From positions 3,953,133 through 4,017,132 of the forward strand of contig WARS01000032.1 in the NCBI GenBank assembly GCA_008933995.1: DNA of 64,000 nucleotides, read 5' to 3'. A model generated the notes under the pieces. The model made no database searches. It was not told the origin of the DNA and saw nothing but the letters and a program-made list of their open reading frames with translations. Made by a program: the position numbers and the translations under genes. Below, piece by piece: positions 24,331 through 36,500 of this stretch (position 1 is the stretch's first letter; each line of letters begins with the position of its first letter). This DNA comes from Datnioides undecimradiatus. Lineage: Eukaryota > Chordata > Actinopteri > Lobotiformes > Datnioididae.

Positions 24331-27300
24331 AAAGATTTGTAGTTCCTTCAGTAAACTGCTTATAATTACAAGGGCAAATTAAGACAGGCAGGAAAATTAT
24401 GGTTTTCTGTTTCAATCATTCTGACATGAATGCTAATACTTATTTTATTTATTTTATCTCACTTGTCTCACTGCTGCATTCAATTACCAGCTGACCATGA
24501 GTTCCTGATCCTCAGTATCAGTTTTCCAATCCATCATACAGTTTTGTGTGTGTTTTTAAAACCATGTGCTCTAAATATAAATGCTTCTGAAGGGCTGATT
24601 GCATTAATGAGATCCCTTTGTTTTCTGTTAACTTGTTCATACCATCAAAGCTTTTCTTACCAACACGTGTTTGGCAGAATTTATGATGCGGCCCTTGGTG
24701 TGTTTTGACTTGTCTCACTTCATTTTCTACAGAGTTTGCGAATGAGCTGCAGGTGTCAAAAGGTAGGAAATATAACATGGATACAGTTTGTGTTCTCCCT
24801 CCATCAGTTTGCTGTGATCAAAGAGAGCTGAGTCAGGATTTGTCATCTGTTTGAAGAGCAAATCTGCCATCCTGGATAGTTTTCTATATCATAGCATCAC
24901 ATTTTTGATCCCATCCAATTATGCATGACATTGTATATTTAGGACGTGTTTTTGTTGATCCAGAGTTGAAAAAAATGCTGAAGTGATTCTTTTTTTTTTT
25001 TAATTATATGCCTGGCTGGGTTTTGTTGTTAGCACTGCATGCATAATTTATCCTGACATATAGAGACACAGTGATGAAGGAGAGCACGATGTTGGAGATG
25101 ACAGGGAGAGAAATAAAGTATTTTGTTTTTAGCTTTGTGGAATCTCATCTTTCTATTTCTGATATAAACTGAAGTTAACGGAGCATTTTAGTTTTGACAC
25201 AAAGTCCTTATCTTTATGTGCGAACGTGTCATATAATGCACAGGCCTCTTCATTCAACATGGCTGCAAAGACAATATACTCACAGTGGCTCAATATTTAT
25301 AGAGCAATGCATTTTTTTTTTTTACTTTACATGTGCCTTAATGGGAACAAAGCTGCTTGTCACTTCTGCAAACTGTTAACACTCTGTTTTTTCCCCCCTC
25401 ACGTTTCATAGTCACAGTTTCTGTGGTCTCAATAATCACAAACAACAAAGAGCTGGATTTGTTTGCGGTGCATTCACATTCAGCATGATGTCTGCTATGC
25501 ATGGTTCCAAACTAGGCACATTTTCTGTTTCACTAACTTCCACTAAATTACATGAAGTAAGTAGATAAAAAGGGGGATTTGGAGGAAGGTTTCTTAAGGT
25601 ATAAACTGTGTAAATAAACAACATTGAAATCTACTGAACCAGTTCAATTAATAAGCTGCCTGCCTCCAGTGATCCTCCCGAACATGTAATTTTCATCATC
25701 GATTTGATGACCGTAGCGGAGCAATCTTTGATGCAAGTAATCAGTTTGGCTTGAGGAGCAATTCATCTCTGACAATATTAAGACTTAGACATGCACTTTG
25801 GGAAATTTGTTCCATCTCACAGATCCTGATTCTTAACCTGTGTAAGATGTTCGGTCGTTGTCAGGGTATTAGCATAACTTAAACCGCAGCATGTAAACAA
25901 CACGTTTGTTTATTTCATTCTTTAAACCCTGAGGTGTCTTTCACAGCTTGTCATCTTTTCACTGTTAAATGTGTAAAAAGCCTTACACTCAGTCAGGAGG
26001 TGTATCCAGCTCCCTGACAAATCATTTTATAATCAGTGGTGTTCTTAGCCAAGGTGTGATAAATTGTAAACAACAGTCATTTGAGTATTTGACCCCTTGT
26101 ACTGAAACATGGCTCCAGGAGCTCCTCCATGTGGGATACAGGTATCCCTGCACATTCAGGGCTACACTTGTACAATTCAAGTCCCTTCACCTGCTGAATA
26201 TGTGGAATATAAACAAAGCAGGCCAGCCAACTGTGGCTCTTGACTCTTGACTTCTGGGTTAAGAGATTCAACTTAGTAACAGATACACTGCTGTGTAACA
26301 TGTGGAATCCCTGGTTATACTGATGTTTCTCTTCTTCCTTTCACTGATAGCTATTTTAACAAAGACACAGTATAATTCTGCACCCTCTGCAGTCGGTTTT
26401 AACTGATGTATTAATCCATAGTATGTTCGGTTGATATTCCATGATCTAGTTTCAGAAGTGCTAACCTGAGACTGTCCATTTCTATTTTGAAGTTTGGAGA
26501 AAGCAGCTTGCCTGTAATAATGCTTTGTTACTAACACTTGGCACCAAAACGTGAACCAGTACCTCTTTCAGTTTGCACAGATTTTGATGCTAAGCTTCAA
26601 CTTTTAAATTTCAAATGATGAGTGAGGTTTTTTTTCTCCTTATTATTGCTCAGATGAATTTTTGTCTCTTTCTCCAATTACACCATTGTACAATGATTTC
26701 ATCTCCATGTAAAAAATGACTTTTATGTAAAACCTTCATACAAAGTAACTTTAAAAAGCTGAAAAATGAAACCATTCAAACATCTACAGTACCCCTTCAG
26801 CTGTCTGACTGTAGTGAAGCTTTTGTGGCCTGATAATTCAAACATTTGAACAACATCATTTTTCTGCATCCTGGGCAAAACATGAACAAAACACCTGCAT
26901 ACGTAGCGCTGAGGTAAAGGCTGCTTTAGGGTGCATTTGAAATGCTGCTTATGCATATTGATACTGCAGCAACAAAGATGAGACCTTGCTGCAGGAAACA
27001 GAGTGGACAGGTTTCACAATAATATTACCAGGTATTCAAAATGGACAATAGAAAATAAAAAATAGAAAATCAAACCATATAAATAATGAATAAGACTCAT
27101 TATGGAGGATCCTGGTAAATGACTACAGCTCACACCACATAACAATAATTTCCCCAGCTTGATTCCAGCTTGGAGGTCTTTGTTACATGTCATACCCCAG
27201 CTCTATTGCTTGTTATTTCCTGCCATATTAGATCAATATTTACATATTTGGCTCCTGCAATACCCACAAGGACCACTAGGGATCCCAGGTTGATAAACAG

Positions 27301-28334
27301 AGTTTCGTGAGCACACACTTGGTCTATACGGAAATCTGAAGTATACAAATTTGCACCAAGATCTTAGAGTCTGTGATACCATCTTGTTTCAGCATGTTCT
27401 GAGTTACAGTTATGACAAAGAAAAGCTAACTGAAAATCTCTCCTCTCCTCCCCTCTTCTCTTCGTCTTTTCTGTCTGGTTGGTACTTTCTCTTTCCATGA
27501 ACTGCTCCCTCTCCACCCCCTAAAACAAACACTCCCTTGTTACAACACTACCAAGTTTTCTCATGGAAAAAAATACATCACGCTGAACCCAATGTGTACG
27601 TGTCCACCCAAGTGACACAGGCAAAAAAAAACCAAACATATGTCAGCATGCTCATATACGGTGCTGTATACAGCCACACAGAGGAGAGAGACAGACAGAC
27701 AGTAAGAGAAAGAGAGAGAGAAAAAGGGCAAACCTCTCTGTTTATCCTGGCACTGAGCAAACCACTTGCCGCTCAAAGCAATGGCAGGAACCAATCTCCT
27801 TAAAGTAATTTGCAATCACTGTGGCTGAAAAGGCCTTTCGCATCAATGAGCTTTTGTGAGACATTTCATTTCAAAGTTGAAATTAAAAAAAAATGCTGTG
27901 CTTGAAATATTTGGTGCCAAATTTCATGCAGCAGGGTTCTCACACTCTTATTTGATTTTGATGAATAAACACTCACTCATTTTCTGTTCACTTCTTCATT
28001 TGGCCTTTGAGGAGCCAATGACATTCCTGCTGTGGTGCAACATTTTCTGTAAAGATCATATCTCATACCTGCATTTTCTGTTTAAAAGTGCCATTTTCAG
28101 CACAAATCTTTAGATGTTGTGTGAAAATGGTTCCTGCCCAGACAGTCAGTGAGCTTTTGTCGCCGTCTGCAGATTATGAGATACAGAATTGTGAAACCAG
28201 ACGGCAAATAGTCATCAGTCCCTGCAAGTATAGTTGCTCAATTCGGTATGATGAAAGTGTTGCACTATGGGAACGCAGCTGCTCTGGACACAAAACAGAT
28301 CAACTAAAGAGAATGTCAGATCTTTTTCTTGTTA

Positions 28335-28440
28335 GTAGCAAGTAAAAGTAAAGTTATCACAGTGTAGAAATACCCTGTACCCTGGTACAAGTCCTATATT
28401 TAAAATTCTACTTGAGGAAAAGTACTCAATGTATCAGAAG
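28335..28440 (-). repeat. Dispersed teleost repeat fragment (family B)
   Basis: AGTAAAAGTAAAG, AGTGTAGAAATACCCTGTAC and TTCTACTTGAGGAAAAGTAC match the family B layout, in the opposite orientation to 23830-24000. Confidence 0.45.
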
Positions 28441-30060
28441 AAAACACATTTGCAATGCGAAATGGCCAAAGTATTGCCTCACAGCAGCCAACATCTAGCT
28501 AACTAGCACTTCTCTTTTCACATTTATTTATTCAGGGGTGAGTTTTGGAACCAAGAGCAAGCTGTCCAGTACAACCACAGTCTGATCTGCTGACCACTGA
28601 GCAGCTCTACCAGGGTAGCTAAGGTTAAGGGCATTGGTGATTTCATAGTTGGTAATTTAGGAGGGGCTGCTTTTTGCTTTTCACACACAGATGATGAACA
28701 TGGAGCCATGAAGATGTGTTTCAAGTTAGAGATTGACTTCAAAAACATGTACACCTCTCTTAAAGCAGTGTATATGTACATAAAATGTCCCTTCCTGATG
28801 TTACCATTTAGCTCATACTGCAATTGTGCTCAAGTACAGTCTCACAGAGCTGCAAGCATGGCTACAGACATGTTGGATCAATACAGTGATCTAGTAATAT
28901 AGTTGTTAAAATATCAAAACCATTTCTGACATTCCCATAGTAAAGCTCTGCAAAAGGATGCTTATTAATTACTAGTTCAATGCTTATTTTTAAGGCCATA
29001 GCTCTACTTTGATGAAGAAAATGACAGTATAATCGTGTAAAAGATGGCATGAATAGGAGCTACAATGTTAGTTTGATAATACAATTAGTAAAAAAATTGT
29101 CATGAACAGGATTTTAATTCCCACATTTCTGACCTTGGAAATCCTGACTGAGGACTTGTTGGAATATAAAACCTTATGGACCATGAAGGCTTAAAAAGAC
29201 ATTTCAGTGAATGCAAAATTTATGAGGAGCAGGGACTACAAATCAATTCTGGCAGATTAGCAGGAAGGTTGATTGATGTGCTCTGTCCTTGTCACAAAAA
29301 GCAACAGAGTTTATAATAAAAATGAAAATGTAATTATTTAATAAAGTCAAAGTCAAAGGAGTATTAATAACTGTTGTCAGCTTTTGAGATTGAAAACAAG
29401 AGTTTGGTCATTAAGTTTCTGAGGATGAGGCAAACAAACCTCGTTCTTATTAACTTTTGATGTGGGCACATCACATTGATTGATACGCGCTGTCACGATC
29501 ATATGAATGTAAAGCAGGAGCAATATGGTCATTCAAGATGGCTGTCCATTGTTATTCTCTGGCTCTTCTTACACAAACTAATGCAATGTGACAGCGTGTG
29601 CGGCACAGTGGCAGCTTAATGTGACACAGCCAGACAATTTCATTATCAATAAACTCAGGGCACCCACTAATCATCCCCACCTGATCCTGAAACAAAACAC
29701 AGGAGCCACAAGCTTAATTTTTTTTTTCACATTTATGTTATTATGACAATACTACTATACACAAAATGTTGCTAATCAGATTCTTCATAGGGCATAAAAT
29801 AAACAAGTATAATACAAATAACCTCAGCTGCTGCCCTGAGGTTTAAAGAAAAAAAAAAGTTAAAATGAATGCAGTAATAGGAGAAAAAATGGATTTCCTG
29901 GTTCCCAATTTAACTTCAATCTACTGTTTCCTGATTTATAATTGAGGTAACTACCAGAATCAGTGAAACATGAGTTGTTAAAATTACAATGGCATTATAA
30001 CTGATAGACTAAACCCATTAATGTTCAACTTCAGTTCACTTCAAAACAACTCCAAGGCAA

Positions 30061-30364
30061 TTTATTTATCCACTGCTTTGCCACAAACGCACCAAACCTC
30101 AGCATTTCTGATGAACCTCACTGTACACACAGATAATAAGTTATTATTGCATAGAACAATTCCCTCTTTGCCCTAAATGTGTATATAAAAGTAAAAGTTG
30201 AGACACATACAGGCATGGAGACCAGAGGAAACCCTTGTGTGGTCAAAGCACCAAGACATATGTATGTACATCTGTACAGAAACACACAAATCTAGCGTGA
30301 TGGCAGGTTAATGTGACTGATGACAGCTGTTGTGGTGTCAGTGGGAGGTGCTTCATTGTTTCAC
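30061..30364 (-). other. tnn: tnn 3'UTR with poly(A) signal
   Basis: On the - strand the first AATAAA after the stop is at 30066-30061, about 300 nt downstream. Cleavage shortly below 30060 is the simplest reading. No coding signal. Confidence 0.55.
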
Positions 30365-30508
30365 CTAGAGGTTTGTGGTTCTGCTCTTCTCTCTGGCCAT
30401 CATCAGTGAACGCCTCTTCCTGCTGGACAAGGCTCCCACCGGTCGGATCTTCATCTCGGTGAAGTCGAGGGACGTCAAGTGGCCCTTCCACGGTTTCCAG
30501 TTCATTCC
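30365..30508 (-). CDS. tnn: tnn exon 18: end of fibrinogen-like domain, stop
   Basis: A phase 0 acceptor (TGTCAG) precedes 47 codons and TAG. It encodes [20 protein letters not shown], then [20 protein letters not shown] and a short tail to TTNL. The NWKPWKGH core is diagnostic. The SRKRRS basic cluster corresponds to the tails of other tenascins, and the tail runs about ten residues beyond it. Confidence 0.93.
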   Translation of the reverse strand, partial: GMNWKPWKGHLTSLDFTEMKIRPVGALSSRKRRSLMMAREKSRTTNL

Positions 30509-33500
30509 CTGACAGCAGGACAGTGAATTGAGAGATGAAGAAGTTTAAGTATAGAACAGGGAAGATAAGAGAAAAAAAGCCAAGCAAGGTTAGAAGGAGT
30601 TTGGAGTGAGGAGAGAGCCGGGAAACAAGGGAGGAAAGAAAAGGGTGAGAGGAGAAAGGAGAGAGATGGAGTCACAGAAGGCTGTTCCAGCATGACAGAC
30701 AGGCAGAATGACAAACACTAATAAATACCAGCCTCTGGCTTCATTTCATGTGAGTACAAACTTGTTTTGACTGTTATTGCATTTCGCCAACAAACATTTC
30801 GGGAGACATCTGCAGCGGCAATATTATGGATGAAATCTCGACAAGAGCAGAGATCTCCCCTGGCATTTCCTTCAGTATCAGTCTCCCTTAGGCATAATAA
30901 CTGTTGTTGTTACCCTATCAGCCTGGTAAAAAAAAAAGAAAACACTTATGGTTTATAGCTGGTGTGAGAAATGTGTTTTCTTATCACTGCTGATGGATTC
31001 AGGCCATTTCTGCCTCACCTCAACAATCCAAAACAAAACAAGCACAAGTGGGCTGGAGTGAAGTTGTCTTTGATTGCTGACCAGGGAACAGCCTCCCAGT
31101 TTGTGTTTTGTGCGTGTGTTTAGAAAGAATCCCAAATAGCAGCAATGATCACGATGGTCGGCGGGTGTACTCATTGTGTATCATTTTAGCAGATTCAAAT
31201 CGTGACCAGTTTTTTGTGAGTGGTCCTTGCAAAACTATAAGCCCTATTTGTTCTAAACCTTTGCAACTAAACCAAACTCCCAATAAATGCTGAATTATTC
31301 AAGAACAACACTGGTCTTTTAAGCTGAAGAGGTCTCAGAAAGAAATAAAAACAGCTTTGGGATCCACTTCAATATTCAAGTATGAACGATCAATGTTTGG
31401 ACAAAAAGTTGAGGTTAAAACCTAATTCAGTTTGGCAGATTTAAAAGCTACAACTTTACACTAAATCAGATGATGTGAAGATGTTTGACAGCCTCATCTC
31501 AAGGATCCAAAGATTGCCACTGTAACTTGGTTTAGTAAAAATCTGCCATCACATCACATCACAGCACTGACAGTGCCACCTGGAAGCACACTACAGCAAA
31601 AAAGTAAACTCAGTACTTTGTCCTTGATGTTAAAAAAAGATCTGCTGCACCTTTTTAAGATGCTTCTATTGGCAGATTTTGAGTTATGGCACCCTGTGGT
31701 CTCCCTGCTCACTCACCACACTGTGCCTGCTGTCTCCCCAGTGTCCATTGAGGTTGGCCAGGTGACAGTTTTTGTACCACCATGCGCCGCGGTGGGTCAG
31801 GGCACAGTTACTTAGGGCAATGTCATTATCTGAGTCGATGGTGGTCCAGGACTGGCCTTGGTGGTAGGTCATCGCATCACCTGGGGGTCGTCCACATTAA
31901 TTAGCAACAACAGTTAGTTTAAATGTTAAACACTCAGGCTTGTTTGCAGTCCAGCCTCTGCAATATATTCACAGACTTTTGCTGCTCACTGCTCTTTCCT
32001 TCTCCATGTTCCCTGATGGAAGAAATGTAATAAAATGCCAGATATAGAACAATACAGTATATGTTGTTTCAGCACACTGCAATATGTGAAGACACAGCGT
32101 TCCAGTTGCTGTGTGTCTGTATCTGTCTGGCTTCAAAGCTGCCTAAAACCCTGCCCTCTACAGATACAGCCTTCCCTATATAGCTCCTGTCTATAACTCA
32201 CCGAATGTAGGTTTCTGAAGCAAATATCCCACCTACTGCTGATGTCTATTTGCTTTCTCGCCACCCTACAGTATGATGGGTGGGGTGCTGACTGCTTGAG
32301 ACCCCTGTATTCCCACCCCTGTCGGTATCATTGACATTCTTGCTCTCCACTCTTCTCTATAGCTCCTTCTATTTGAGCAAAGTGTCGGAGAGAAAATGTA
32401 AGGTCTGAAAGCTGCTCATGTTGTCTTCTAGGTGTCAGATTCATGTATTTGTTGGCAGTTTGGAAAAGACTTTAGAAGCAAAAGGCCCACCTGCTGTCCC
32501 GCTGTATTTGCCAATAGTGAGCCTGAACTTCTGCTTGACCGGCCCAATCTTAAAGTTGTCATATACGGCATAGACTCTCTCTGAGCCCAGGCCCAAGTCA
32601 AACCTCAGCTCATATTGAGTGGGAGTGTTGGTGAGCTCGTATATCTTATCCAGACCTGAGGGAACAGCCAGACAGAGAACATGGAAGCAAGAGGAAATAC
32701 TCCATTACTCTTCATATGTGCATGCTTCAGTCTCTGCAGAAAAAAAAAGACAGAACATGGAGCGCTCACCAAGCCAAAACTCCTCTGTCATGTCGCCAAA
32801 ACCTGCTATGTACTGTCTCCAGCGTTTCATGAAGTCCAGCTTGCCAATGTTACGTCGCTGGAGCACCTGAAATCAGCGAGCGCAGGAGTTTCACTGACAG
32901 CTGCTGCACAAATGTTTCAAACATTTTGCTTTGAGTTGTTAGAAACCATTCCTGCTTCCACTAAAATCCCAGTAGCAATAACTGTCATCTGATATCATTA
33001 CAGTGCTGCTCCAGCAAATGTGTATTGCACTGCAATCAAAAGAAACAGATTTTAAAAAAAGTCAAATTCAAACCATTAGAGGGCTGACATCTTGACTTTT
33101 AGTACTTTGCTCCAGAAAGTTTTAATTACATGTGAGGCAACTCAGCAGTGTGTGGTCATTAGGATCTATCTTTAGATTTTAAAAAGCCACAGAAGACATA
33201 ATACTGCGGTTTTCACAGGGTCATCATCAGTTATCTGAAACTGAAATGCTCCTTTAATGTTGACTGGTATAAATTCTCCCCATTGCCTTAAATGATAACA
33301 ATCAGCCTTATTAATATCTATCAATATTTAGGTTTGTGCAGTTTATAAATAATTTGTACCAGCCAGCCGCCTCCATCAGTATCCATGTCGCAGTAAACCT
33401 CAATTGGTCTGGAGCGGTCATTGTTGATATAGATGGTGTAGATACCGTTCTTCTTGTTGCCATTTTTCATGATCTGAACACAATCCATGGGGAAAGGGTA

Positions 33501-36500
33501 CAGGAGGCCAACTAGGAATGTGAAAACATTATTAATGTTTAATACTTAGGATGTGACATGTTGCATATCAAGAAAGAGCATCATACACTTAATCTGTGGA
33601 CCAGTAGATGACACAAGTGACTTAGTAGACATCACTTAACACACCTGTTTTGAAGACAGTCTGTACCACCTTGCTCTTCTTGTTCCCCCTGTAGGCAATG
33701 ATGGTGACAATGTATCGCTTCCCCATCTCCAAACTGGATACAGAGAAACTTCTCTCGCCGGCCCCAAGCTGTTTTTCAACCGTCTGACCACAATAAACAA
33801 CAACTGCATCTTACTGAACTCTCTATTATAACACTAAATTGTAAAGAAGTGAAGCTGTCCCATAAAATGTGTGGTATTTAATATAAAGTTCACTCTATGA
33901 GTGATGATACTGCCAGGAACGTCAATTCCAGACAGGCATAAAATGGACTCTTACATTGTTATAAAATTTTAAAAGGGTATCAAAGAGAACATCAGTCACT
34001 TCCTCCGCGTGCCCAAAATTCCTTCCTGTAGATTCATTTTATTTTAGACCACAAGAGGTCAGCGTTCTACAGAGCTTCAAGTGAACACACCTTTAACTGA
34101 AGCCTCAGCCTATTTCAAACACTGAAACTTTTTTTAAAGTAGTATTTAAATGCCAGCAGTGTATAGTTCAATATATGGCCACAGAATGTTGCAGCTCTGC
34201 TTTAACCCAATGCAGAAATAAAGGTTTTTGCATCCTCCCACACACTTGAACTGTGTGAGTTTTCTATATGATGGTGTGTTCTGTGAAATTTCATGCAGCA
34301 GCTGTATGAGAAATGATGCAAATACACCCTGATGCTGAATAGATTATCCCTGTACTTGCAAAAAAAGAGTTATATATCTGTGTTTGTGACAACACTTCAT
34401 TCAAAGTTTGTGCATTTTCTCAGGATGTTTAGTCTAAAGATGAATAACCAAAACTCCTTTTTAGTATTATAGATAATTGTTACAGGTTAATACCTCTTGA
34501 TGTTATGTCTCTCTGTTTGGCTCAGAAAATGTGTGTCAAACCTCATGGCCACGTACCTCTGTGTTGCCATCCTCATCTCTGTAGGTAAGGATGTAGCCCT
34601 CAATGTCAGCGAGAGGAGGAATCCAGGTCAATACAGCAGAGTCCAGCGTCACATCTGTCGCCTTCAGGTCCGTGGGGGAATCAATGTCTGTGGATTGAAG
34701 TGTAAAACACAGTGGATTACAGCACTAGAACATGGTGACTACGATGTGCTTATTAATACAGTCTATAACCTCAGGTCCGGATTGGGATCAGGTGCAGCTT
34801 TGTGTTAGTGACCGCAAAGAAGAATCTTTTACCTTTTTTATTTAATAATTATTTGTGCATTGTGTTTGTGCCTCAGTTTTTTCAGATAACAATACTTTTT
34901 TCACACTAATGTGTAAAGTATTTCTCAAACACTAAGACTTAATTTTGCAAATATTCCCATTATCTACCTCAATGGTAAGTCCAGCATAAGTGTATCTGAC
35001 ACCGCAGCCTCTCTGCACCTGAAGCACAACACCAGAGCCAACTACCACGCGCCTGCAGAGTTACAATTTGCCTCTGCATATAAACTGGCACTTATACTCC
35101 GCCTCATTTAAATGCTTTGGAGGTTTGACCTGAAACAAGTGCTGAAATAATTTGTCTGACATGAAGATGCCTGCTGTAACAGTGGGAGCTTTAATCGCCC
35201 ATGGTTCAAGAAATTAGAGGAAGCGTCAGCATGTCACCACAAAATCAGCTCAAACAATCCAGTATTTACTTACATACTTTCATTTCTCCTCTTGTCAAAA
35301 CACCTTCTTGTGTTAATATGAAGGAATCATTCAATTGTCAATTTTCACTGTTGCTGACAAAATTAAACCACTTTTCTGGTAATTAAATTGCAATACAAGA
35401 AAACAGTGTGACAAATTTTACACTGTAATTGGTGTCATGAGCCTGTGAAACGCAGTGATGTTGGCTTGAGACGGTTTAAACTGACACATTAATGGTGCTT
35501 GTTACTAGGTTCAATAAAGTCACAAATGTAATAACACATGCTTTTATGTATCCCAGATGATATCTTTTGACCCAATGGCTTTCCTATCTGAACCCGGCAC
35601 TGTGCTGGTCCGCAGCCAAATGATGGTCTCTAATGAGTTACGATGAGACAAGTTTATAATCCAAAACTTGGCCATTTGCTGCCTAATTGAAAAAGATCCA
35701 GCTTTCACTTAGAGCTCCCAGGTGGTTTTACAGATCATCTGGCTTGCACAAAGTAACCCTTGTTGTAACCCATTCACCATGTGCTCCTGCTGCTATTTTT
35801 ACCCCACACTAAGTTAGGAGACATGCTGGGTGACCTGTGCAGGCTTATGGTAGACTTTTCCTGCCAGAGTGGGAGCGTTGGTGTTTCTTGGTAGTTTTAA
35901 GGTGAACACATTTAGACTTTGCATGAAAGTTTTATAAAAACAAAGCTTAAATAGTGTGAGAATTGATGGACTGCTACTTTCATGTGTGCACAAATCAAAA
36001 CCATCATTATTATCATAAAATAATTAAATAAAATTAAAATTATTCTGACTGTTTTTGTGCAGTTTTAAAGGTTATGCTTATTTTTTTTAAATGCACAATT
36101 ACTCTAAAAAGTCTCATGCATGAGGCAAGCAACACAGACTATCAGCAAAACAACCCAGTATTCCCTGATCTCTTATAGTTTACCAATGGCCCTTGAAAAT
36201 ACCAGTAGATCCAGTATTGTCACATAAAACATCATTCAAAAAGTAAAATACAGTGTCAGGTCAGTTTCTGTGTGAATTAAAATCACAACATTTGTTATCA
36301 ACTACAGGGAATGAGTTACTGTAGATGATGTCCTCTTCATTTGTACTTTCTGTACACAAATCTGCTAACTGCTTTTGTGGAACCAGTATTATCATGAGGC
36401 AACCCTGACTGGAAACTCTTATCAGATATCACTGCCTAAGGCCTTTGTTTTTAACAGCAATAGGGCAGCAACCTGTTTAAGTGTGTGCATTCAGAGAGAA

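Larger units (their letters stand above)
22361..30060. other. Intergenic region, kiaa0040 to tnn
   Basis: No gene is recognised. Contents are two inverted copies of dispersed family A (23578-23715, 24195-24330) and two fragments of another dispersed repeat (about 23830-24000 and 28335-28440). The rest is unremarkable AT-rich DNA with open frames below 100 codons. The block at about 23080-23560 is less repetitive and could be regulatory, but that is a guess. Confidence 0.55.
30509..34556 (-). other. tnn: Introns separating the tnn fibrinogen-domain exons
   Basis: The stretches between exons 12 and 18 (30509-31716, 31881-32490, 32656-32769, 32867-33359, 33512-33644, 33784-34556) all have GT-AG ends. 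I see no further exons, repeats of note or RNA genes in them. Confidence 0.75.
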